A stretch of 5,148 bases of DNA, taken from NCBI GenBank assembly GCA_949284665.1, contig CASDWR010000050.1, forward strand, positions 1 through 5,148, given 5' to 3'. Shown one piece after another: positions 1-5,148 of this stretch. Under the pieces are notes generated by a model, which ran no database searches, was not told the DNA's origin, and saw only the letters and a program-made list of their open reading frames with translations. The stretch is from an uncultured Rikenellaceae bacterium. GTDB taxonomy: Bacteria > Bacteroidota > Bacteroidia > Bacteroidales > Rikenellaceae. The position numbers and the translations under genes were made by a program. Each line of letters opens with the position of its first letter. Within the stretch, counting starts at the first letter, position 1.

Positions 1-1
1 A

Positions 2-1870
2 ATCGAACTCGTCCCAAACCGTCAATCCGCTCTCTATCGCATCCGCTTCGAAAAAGACACCCCTCCTTATCTGATCCTCAACACCGCATCCGGAACACTC
101 GAGAATCAGGGGAATGCCATTTGGGGATATCAACATGTTGATGGTGAAACGAAAGTATACATCCACTTGGAATGTTCTGCCGATCCCGTAAAAGCCGTTA
201 TCGTGTCAGGGACAGCGGGACAAACTGGAAACCGTACCGAAGGAGAAGATGCCTCCATCGCCCTGCTTTTCGAAAAGGGAACCTCTGAAATCTACGTCCG
301 CTATGGCATCTCCTTCATCGACACGGAGCAGGCAGCACGCAACCTCTCCCGGGAAATCCCCAACTACGACCTGGATCGCCTGGCTCGCGAAGGACGTGCC
401 ATATGGAACGAAAAACTCGGCAAAATACGTATCGACGGCGATGACCCAGACGCAAAAACGATCTTCTACACTTCGTTGTACCGTACCTACGAACGAATGA
501 TTTGCCTGACCGAGGACGGCCGATATTACAGTGCATTCGACGGCCGCATACACCAGGACGACAGACCTTTCTACACGGATGACTGGATTTGGGACACATA
601 CCGTGCCGTACATCCGTTGCGTGTACTCATCGAACCCGAAATGGAAACAGACATGATCCGATCGTTCCTGCGCATGGCCGAACAGATGGAACACCCATGG
701 ATGCCGACCTTCCCGGAAGTGACGGGCGATTCGCGACGTATGAATTCGAACCATGGTGTGGCTACGGTTATCGACGCATGGCGCAAGGGACTCCGGGATT
801 TCGATCTGGCCGAAGCATACCGATTCTGCAAAGCCGGCATCACGGAAAAATCCCTTGCACCTTGGTCAGGAACGACAGGGGGACCAGTCACCCGATTCTA
901 CTGGGAAAAAGGATACTTCCCTGCCTTGTCTACCGGGCAAAAGGAGTACGCCGAAGAGGTGCACTCTTTCGAAAAACGCCAACCCGTTGCCGTCACGTTG
1001 GGAACCGCTTACGACGAATGGTGCCTTGCCCAAATTGCCGGAGAATTGGGGCTGAATGACGACTCGCTGCGATTCGCCCGCGGCGGATTCAATTATCGCA
1101 ACATATACAATCCGGAAACCGCTTTCTTCCATCCAAAAGACGAAAAAGGTCGTTTCGTAGAACCTTTCGATTATGTTACCTCCGGAGGACAGGGCGCTCG
1201 GGAAGCCTATGGAGAAAACAACGGATGGATCTATCGTTGGGATGTTCCGCACAATATCGCCGATTTGATCGACCTGATGGGCGGATCGGAAGCGTTTGAC
1301 CGTAATCTCGATGCACTGTTCAACACCCCGCTGGGCCAGAGCAAATATTCGTTCTACGCCCAACTGCCAGACCACACCGGCAATGTGGGGCAGTTCTCCA
1401 TGGCAAATGAGCCTTCGCTCCACATCCCTTATCTGTACTGTTACGCCGGGAAACCGTGGAAAACACAAAAAATGATCCGCACACTGCTTGGTGAATGGTT
1501 TAGAAATGACCTGATGGGAGTTCCGGGCGACGAAGACGGAGGTGGCATGTCGGCATTCGTTGTTTTCTCTATGCTCGGTTTCTATCCCGTAACACCGGGA
1601 CTGCCGATGTACGTGATCGGGTCACCGATATTCGAACATGCAGAAGTAACGCTCGGAAACGGGAAATCACTCTCGATCATCTGCCGGAACTATGCTCCCG
1701 AAAACAAATACATTCAATCGTGCAGCCTCAACGGGAAAACGTTGGATCGATGCTGGATCACACACGAGGAGTTGATTAATGGAGGGAAACTGGAATTTGT
1801 GATGGCCGACAAACCCAATAAAAAATGGGCATGCGACAGCGTACCGCCATCGCTCCAAATGGTCGAATAA
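2..1870 (+). CDS. GH92 family exo-alpha-mannosidase, 5' end missing
   Basis: Glycoside hydrolase family 92, a calcium-dependent inverting exo-alpha-mannosidase that removes terminal mannose from N-glycans or fungal mannan. The reading frame is open from the left edge, so the visible 622 residues lack roughly the first 100-150 (signal peptide and part of the N-terminal beta-sandwich); family members are usually about 720-780 residues. A possible TTG at 167 is internal, because the frame reads through it in good coding sequence. Landmarks, numbered within the fragment: WDTYRAVHPL at 197-206; the expected catalytic acid Glu405 in YGENNGW, followed by YRWDVPHN; NEPSLHIPYLY from 469; and the general-base segment GDEDGGGMSAF with Asp510 and Asp512, then FYPVTPG and YVIGSP. 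All hallmark residues are present. The C-terminus ends normally after KPNKKW. The GDEDGGG form differs from the common GNDDCGQ form, suggesting a distinct subgroup. Linkage specificity (alpha-1,2, -1,3 or other) cannot be read with confidence. No terminator is visible after the stop. Confidence 0.95.
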   Translation: MELVPNRQSALYRIRFEKDTPPYLILNTASGTLENQGNAIWGYQHVDGETKVYIHLECSADPVKAVIVSGTAGQTGNRTEGEDASIALLFEKGTSEIYVRYGISFIDTEQAARNLSREIPNYDLDRLAREGRAIWNEKLGKIRIDGDDPDAKTIFYTSLYRTYERMICLTEDGRYYSAFDGRIHQDDRPFYTDDWIWDTYRAVHPLRVLIEPEMETDMIRSFLRMAEQMEHPWMPTFPEVTGDSRRMNSNHGVATVIDAWRKGLRDFDLAEAYRFCKAGITEKSLAPWSGTTGGPVTRFYWEKGYFPALSTGQKEYAEEVHSFEKRQPVAVTLGTAYDEWCLAQIAGELGLNDDSLRFARGGFNYRNIYNPETAFFHPKDEKGRFVEPFDYVTSGGQGAREAYGENNGWIYRWDVPHNIADLIDLMGGSEAFDRNLDALFNTPLGQSKYSFYAQLPDHTGNVGQFSMANEPSLHIPYLYCYAGKPWKTQKMIRTLLGEWFRNDLMGVPGDEDGGGMSAFVVFSMLGFYPVTPGLPMYVIGSPIFEHAEVTLGNGKSLSIICRNYAPENKYIQSCSLNGKTLDRCWITHEELINGGKLEFVMADKPNKKWACDSVPPSLQMVE

Positions 1871-1974
1871 CCCCGCCTCCCGCCCATAAGCAAAGAGAGT
1901 GGAACCATCGAATAGCCATCACAACCAGATTCGGAACCCCGACAAAAGCCCATTCCTCCCTCCATTTGTACCGC

Positions 1975-1998
1975 ATGAAGAAAAAGTTAAATTCATAA
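1975..1998 (+). other. Seven-codon mini-ORF with promoter-like upstream sequence
   Basis: An ATG at 1975 opens a seven-residue frame (MKKKLNS, then TAA). Its upstream context, TTTGTACCGC directly before the ATG, nearly copies the TTTGTACCCGT that precedes the real start codon at 2044. The eight bases at 1961-1968 (TCCATTTG) miss the Bacteroidota -7 consensus by one base, and no TTG lies at the matching upstream distance. It could be a leader peptide, a decayed duplicate of the gene start, or chance. No function is assigned. Confidence 0.2.
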
Positions 1999-2005
1999 TA
2001 GATCA

Positions 2006-2036
2006 TTTGAAACAAAAAGATAATAACCTAATTTTG
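2006..2036 (+). promoter_or_regulatory. Bacteroidota-type promoter for the phosphatase operon
   Basis: TTTG at 2006-2009 (-33 element), a 19-bp spacer, then TAATTTTG at 2029-2036, a full match to the TAnnTTTG -7 consensus of the Bacteroidota primary sigma factor. Transcription would be expected to start a few bases after the final G, about 2038-2043. The ATG of the metallophosphoesterase is at 2044, so the mRNA should have no leader or only a few bases. Confidence 0.8.
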
Positions 2037-2043
2037 TACCCGT

Positions 2044-3150
2044 ATGACAACATCGAAAAAAAACATCATTGCGTTGTGTCTTTCGCTGGCACTCGTTTCG
2101 TGCCAGAAGGCCACGGAGCAGACCTCTTTCCTGCTGCTCGGCGATATTCATTATGACAAAATCGAAAACCACGATCTGGCATGGCTGGCTACCACAAAAG
2201 ACGATCTGCGTCAGGTAACGACCGAGTACACCCAGTGGACTGCCAACAACTGGGATGGATTCGCCGCCAATTTCATGCGCGTAATCGATTCTCTCTCGCC
2301 TTCGATCAAGGCCGTGGCACAAATGGGCGACCTGTCGGAAGGACTCGCCGGGACACCCGCATTGGCTGAACAAATGGCTGAATGCGTATTTGAAATGTGG
2401 GACAGCCTCGGCATTGCAATACCGACTGTCGTCACCAAGGGGAACCACGACATCACCGGCCCGGGAGCTGTGGAGGCTTTCGACAAGATTTACCTGCCCA
2501 ACATGGCCCGCCTGGCAGGTGTGGATTCCCTTTCGAGCGCCAATTACGCCGTTCAGGTCGACGATGACGTACTTTTTGTATGCTTCGATCCTTGGGACCG
2601 GAAAGGCGATAATCTCGATAAACTTGCTGCCAATCTGGCTTCGAGCGACGCACGTTATAAATTCGTACTCGTTCATGAACCAATCATCCCGATCAATGAA
2701 CGTTGCTGGCACATTCTCCGCCGCGACAATGACCGGCGCGAACGCTTGTTGGAAATCATTGCCAAGGAACAGGCCATCGTGCTTTGTGCCCACATGCACC
2801 TCTACTCCGTAGTACGTCGCGACACCCCTTGGGGACCGATCGTACAGATTCTGGTGAACAGCGTAATCCGCGATCCGCAAATGCTTGAACCGCGAAACAT
2901 CATCACCGAGTACGGCCCCTCATTGGCCACCAACGTCCCTGACTGGGAACCCGAAACCCTTGACCAGCGTGTTGCATGGCTGGAAGCCGAAACTCCCCAC
3001 GTAAAATATTTCAAGGTCATGGATCTCCCCGGATTCGGAATCCTGTCCATCGACAAGGCAACCGACCGCATCCTCTTGGACTATTATGCCGGATATGGGA
3101 AGACCCCATACGAAACTACCGACATTTCGGAAATTATAAATCTCAAATAA
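2044..3150 (+). CDS. Calcineurin-like metallophosphoesterase, lipoprotein
   Basis: A 368-residue exported metal-dependent phosphoesterase. The N-terminus has Lys5-Lys6, a short hydrophobic stretch and lipobox LVSC with Cys20, so it should be lipid-anchored. The residues after the Cys (QKATEQ) only partly resemble the acidic surface-export signal of Bacteroidota lipoproteins, so the side of the outer membrane it faces is uncertain. All di-metal motifs are present in order: Asp34 and His36 in GDIH, Asp96 in GDLSEG, Asn134-His135 in GNHD, His211 in VHE, and His250/His252 in AHMH (Ala replaces the usual Gly of GHxH). The last 85 or so residues form a C-terminal extension ending in a beta-rich segment (GFGILSID, DRILLDYYAGYG). 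The ATG at 2044 is chosen because the next in-frame candidate, TTG at Leu11, would remove the positive n-region. The substrate (phosphomonoester, diester or nucleotide) cannot be deduced. It leads a probable two-gene operon with the alkaline phosphatase 17 bp downstream. Confidence 0.92.
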   Translation: MTTSKKNIIALCLSLALVSCQKATEQTSFLLLGDIHYDKIENHDLAWLATTKDDLRQVTTEYTQWTANNWDGFAANFMRVIDSLSPSIKAVAQMGDLSEGLAGTPALAEQMAECVFEMWDSLGIAIPTVVTKGNHDITGPGAVEAFDKIYLPNMARLAGVDSLSSANYAVQVDDDVLFVCFDPWDRKGDNLDKLAANLASSDARYKFVLVHEPIIPINERCWHILRRDNDRRERLLEIIAKEQAIVLCAHMHLYSVVRRDTPWGPIVQILVNSVIRDPQMLEPRNIITEYGPSLATNVPDWEPETLDQRVAWLEAETPHVKYFKVMDLPGFGILSIDKATDRILLDYYAGYGKTPYETTDISEIINLK

Positions 3151-3167
3151 AAACTTAGAACAAAACC

Positions 3168-4334
3168 ATGAAAAAGTTTCTGACATCGTTCCTGCTATTC
3201 CTGGCGGCACTGTCGCTCCAGGCACAGGAACCTATTCAAAAAGCGGTCGTCAAAGAGGCAGAAGCCGTTATCGGCCAGGTACGCCATCAGGAGGCACAAG
3301 GATCCTATATGCCCTCTTTCGAGATCGACAGGGCCGATGTCCCGGTAAAGAATGTCATACTGATGATCGGTGACGGTATGGGTCTGGCTACCGTAGCCAC
3401 AGCCATGTATGCCAACCGCGGAGAATTGACCATGACAAACCTCCAGACACTCGGGCTGGTACGTACCCAATCCGCCGACAGCTTTACTACTGACTCGGCG
3501 GCTTCCGGAACAGCCTATGCCACAGGACAGAAAACCAACAACAGTTCATTGGGTGTCGATGTGGATGACAAACCGATTGCCAATATCCCTGAAAAGGTCG
3601 CCGAAGCCGGAATCATTTCGGGGGTAGTTTCGACCGATGACCTCAACGGGGCTACTCCTGGTGCTTTCTTCGCCCATCAGCCCGACCGGGGCATGACCGC
3701 CGAAATATGGGGAGACCTTCCGTCGAGCAAACTGACTTTCTTCTCTGCCGGCAGCAAGGAGATGTTCGAAAAGCAGAGCGAGGCCACACAAAAGGCTATC
3801 AAAAAACAGTTCACGGTCGTCAATACCCCCGACGAAACAAAAGCCATCAAAAAATCAAAACGCCTCGGCTACCTGCCCGAAGCACGTTACACCGCTTCCG
3901 TCAATAAAAATCGGGGCGACTATCTGCCCGCTACCACCCAGATGGCTATCGACTACCTGTCGGAAAGAAGCAAAAACGGTTTCTTCCTGATGGTCGAAGG
4001 TGCCAGAATCGACAAATCCGCCCATTCGAATGACTATCCGGCCGTAGTAGGTGAAACTCTCGACTTCGACAAAGCCGTAGAAGTAGCCATCCGTTTTGCG
4101 GAAAAAGACGGAAATACGCTGGTCATCATATCCGCCGACCACGAAACAGGTGCCCTCTCACTCCGCAGCGGCGACATCAGTAAAGGTAACATGAAAGGTG
4201 TATTCGTATCGAAAGGACACACACCGATTATGGTCCCCTTGTTCGCATACGGTCCCCAGTCATTACGATTCGCCGGTGTACAGGAAAATAGCGATGTCAG
4301 CAACAAGATCGTAGACTTGCTGCTTAACAAATAA
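3168..4334 (+). CDS. Alkaline phosphatase, PhoA family, secreted
   Basis: A 388-residue phosphomonoesterase releasing inorganic phosphate in the periplasm or outside the cell. The signal peptide is MKKF plus a hydrophobic core, with likely cleavage after Ala19 to leave an N-terminal Gln. Compared with E. coli PhoA: Asp69 in IGDGMG matches D51; Ser110 in TTDSAASGTAYATG is the nucleophile (S102); Thr163 in ATP matches T155; Arg174 matches phosphate-binding R166; Glu277, Asp282 and His286 in EGARIDKSAH match E322, D327 and H331; Asp324-His325 in ADH match D369-H370; His351 in GHTP matches H412. The residue matching D153, which helps hold the magnesium and is His in many homologues, is Gly161, while Lys283 matches K328 as in E. 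coli. The protein is shorter than E. coli PhoA (471). The start follows the upstream stop by 17 A-rich bases with no Shine-Dalgarno. It has no promoter of its own in that gap, so it is probably co-transcribed with the metallophosphoesterase. The gene symbol is left blank because several paralogues are common in this group. Confidence 0.95.
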   Translation: MKKFLTSFLLFLAALSLQAQEPIQKAVVKEAEAVIGQVRHQEAQGSYMPSFEIDRADVPVKNVILMIGDGMGLATVATAMYANRGELTMTNLQTLGLVRTQSADSFTTDSAASGTAYATGQKTNNSSLGVDVDDKPIANIPEKVAEAGIISGVVSTDDLNGATPGAFFAHQPDRGMTAEIWGDLPSSKLTFFSAGSKEMFEKQSEATQKAIKKQFTVVNTPDETKAIKKSKRLGYLPEARYTASVNKNRGDYLPATTQMAIDYLSERSKNGFFLMVEGARIDKSAHSNDYPAVVGETLDFDKAVEVAIRFAEKDGNTLVIISADHETGALSLRSGDISKGNMKGVFVSKGHTPIMVPLFAYGPQSLRFAGVQENSDVSNKIVDLLLNK

Positions 4335-4357
4335 TTCGCAAAACTTCGTTTTAACAG

Positions 4358-4385
4358 AAGCCTCCTCGTTCGGGAGGCTTTTTTT
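4358..4385 (+). terminator. Rho-independent terminator of the phosphatase operon
   Basis: A perfect 8-bp stem, AAGCCTCC (4358-4365) pairing with GGAGGCTT (4373-4380), encloses a 7-base loop and runs into seven T residues (4379-4385). It lies 23 bp after the alkaline phosphatase stop. There is no A-run on its left side, so it should work only for + strand transcription. A small A/T hairpin, AAAAC-TTC-GTTTT (4340-4352), precedes it and is probably incidental. Confidence 0.93.
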
Positions 4386-4867
4386 GTCTCGTTACACCGG
4401 TATCCCGGATTCAATGATGGCCACAACCCAATACAGGATCCATACTCATTCGTGAGTTTCCCTTTATATCTCTCTTCCTCCATAAACCAATGCATGTCAT
4501 TTCCCAATCGTTTGATTCCTAATTTCCCTCCTACAATTGCGGTTGTCAGGTCCCCCACTGAAAACATACGCCTCATTTCTCCTCCCAAAAATCCTCGATA
4601 TACCATACCATCCGGGAAATTAAACCGACTAACAGAATAAGACAACCGGGGGAAAAGCATGGTATTCCAATTCCAAATTTGTACCCTCCGCTCTCTCATA
4701 TCGGCTGTTATCTTTGTATCTCCGGACCGACACCCGCCTCTGCCCATAATCGAACGTTTCGTCTCCGTTCCCTTTCCTCCCCCCCCACAATTCAGCACGG
4801 GTACCGATTCGTTCCCGACCTTTCATCCTTTAATATCTAAGTTTCTTTTCCAAATACTTTTTTAACA
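4386..4867. other. 482-bp spacer without a recognised gene
   Basis: No protein family, tRNA or other RNA gene is recognised here. Base composition is poorer in G+C than in the flanking genes, and the + strand is pyrimidine-rich, especially 4728-4830. A perfect TAnnTTTG occurs at 4709 and a C8 tract at 4779. One minus-strand frame has no stop across the whole segment from 4798 down to the terminator and on into the antisense of the alkaline phosphatase gene. Its codon choice and high Met content do not resemble the neighbouring genes, so it is not called as a gene, though a decayed coding sequence is possible. Confidence 0.6.
4709..4716 (+). promoter_or_regulatory. Candidate -7 element upstream of the last gene
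   Basis: TATCTTTG fully matches the Bacteroidota -7 consensus TAnnTTTG. The nearest upstream TTTG (4678-4681) is 27 bp away, longer than the usual spacing of about 19 bp, so the -33 element is weak or absent. If used, it would give a pyrimidine-rich 5' leader of about 145 nt before the ATG at 4868. A poorer candidate nearer the gene is TAAGTTTC at 4838-4845, one base off consensus and without a TTG at the right distance. Confidence 0.4.
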
Positions 4868-5148
4868 ATGAAAAAAAATCTATGGCAACAATTGTCGGGA
4901 ATCCTTCCGACATGGGGAAAACGTATCGTACAGGCACTGGCCAATATTCCGAACGACAAACATCTGCATTTCGAAGCCGGTACAATCATCGCAGGATTCT
5001 TCACACTTGTCTGGCCCCTGGGATGGCCCGTCATCCCTGTCGTCTGCATCGGGCTGGCAAAAGAAGCAATCGATGAAATAGGAAGGGGAAAAGGCGATTG
5101 GAAAGATCTTTTGGCAACGACACTCGGAGGATGTGTCGTACAAATCAT
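4868..5148 (+). CDS. Small membrane protein with YfiM/VanZ-like motifs, 3' end missing
   Basis: The frame from ATG 4868 runs off the right edge after 93 complete codons with no stop. It starts MKKN, with a Trp- and Gln-containing polar segment and no signal peptide, followed by DKHLHFEAG at 30-38. A hydrophobic stretch at about 38-64 could form one or two membrane segments. KEAID at 65-69 and DWKDLLATTLGG at 77-88 follow. The order DKxxHF, hydrophobic helix, KExxD, then WKDxxA with Gly resembles the small YfiM-like (DUF2279) and VanZ-like membrane proteins; this is a match from memory of the motifs, not an alignment. The function of such proteins is largely unknown. Upstream bases are A/T-rich with no Shine-Dalgarno, as for the other genes here. 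The terminator at 4358 and the long spacer indicate that it is transcribed separately from the phosphatases. The 3' part and any partner gene lie outside the window. Confidence 0.75.
   Translation, partial: MKKNLWQQLSGILPTWGKRIVQALANIPNDKHLHFEAGTIIAGFFTLVWPLGWPVIPVVCIGLAKEAIDEIGRGKGDWKDLLATTLGGCVVQI

Noticed and set aside
167..169. TTG as the start of the mannosidase gene
   Set aside because: The same frame is open to the left edge and codes plausible GH92 sequence before it; starting here would drop much of the N-terminal beta-sandwich. The gene is simply cut by the window edge.
206..1468. Several minus-strand and shifted-frame open frames within the mannosidase gene
   Set aside because: All overlap a GH92 coding sequence with intact catalytic motifs and show no family features of their own.
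1871..2005. Terminator after the mannosidase gene
   Set aside because: No GC stem followed by a T-run is present between the stop at 1870 and the promoter at 2006.
1899..2156. 85-residue + strand frame spanning the spacer and the start of the phosphoesterase
   Set aside because: It crosses the consensus promoter and overlaps the lipoprotein signal in another frame; its sequence looks non-coding.
1993..2880. Long minus-strand open frame (295 residues) opposite the metallophosphoesterase
   Set aside because: It is antisense to a gene with complete family motifs, runs over that gene's promoter, and has no recognisable domain; an antisense shadow of GC-rich codons.
4798..4817. Possible hairpin CGGG/CCCG in the leader of the last gene
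   Set aside because: Only four base pairs around a 12-base loop; too weak to call an RNA element or riboswitch.
4452..4865. Two short + strand frames (62 and 68 residues) in the spacer
   Set aside because: Ser/Pro/Phe-rich translations of pyrimidine-rich sequence, no domain or signal peptide, and the second overlaps the upstream region of the real gene at 4868.

Overview
The window holds four genes, all on the + strand, and looks like a Bacteroidales (phylum Bacteroidota) chromosome. The evidence is a near-perfect Bacteroidota promoter (TTTG, 19 bp, TAnnTTTG) ahead of the second gene, no Shine-Dalgarno sequence ahead of any visible start codon (A/T-rich spacers instead), a signal peptide that leaves an N-terminal Gln, a lipoprotein signal, and a GH92 glycosidase of the kind this group carries in many copies. 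Coding GC is by eye a little above 50%, which would fit Rikenellaceae/Alistipes better than Bacteroides. That placement is a guess.

Layout. Positions 2-1870 are the 3' four-fifths of a GH92 exo-alpha-mannosidase gene whose start lies outside the window. A 173-bp spacer follows with a clear promoter (2006-2036). It sits so close to the next ATG that the transcript should be leaderless or nearly so. Positions 2044-3150 encode a calcineurin-type metallophosphoesterase lipoprotein. Seventeen bases later, 3168-4334 encode an exported PhoA-family alkaline phosphatase. The two phosphatase genes read as one operon, closed by a strong intrinsic terminator (4358-4385). A 482-bp spacer without a recognised gene follows. 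It contains a -7-like promoter element, a C8 tract and an unexplained stop-free minus-strand frame. At 4868 a small membrane protein with YfiM/VanZ-like motifs begins and runs off the right edge.

How they fit together. The mannosidase trims mannose from glycans in the cell envelope or outside it. The two phosphatases are both exported and would release inorganic phosphate from organic phosphates. They may simply scavenge phosphate, or act on phosphorylated glycans together with the mannosidase; the separate promoter argues against one shared transcript. No convincing novel system is visible. The most useful leads are the probable leaderless start of the phosphatase operon with a partial copy 69 bp upstream, the Gly in place of the usual Asp/His at the third metal site of the alkaline phosphatase, and the unexplained spacer 4386-4867.
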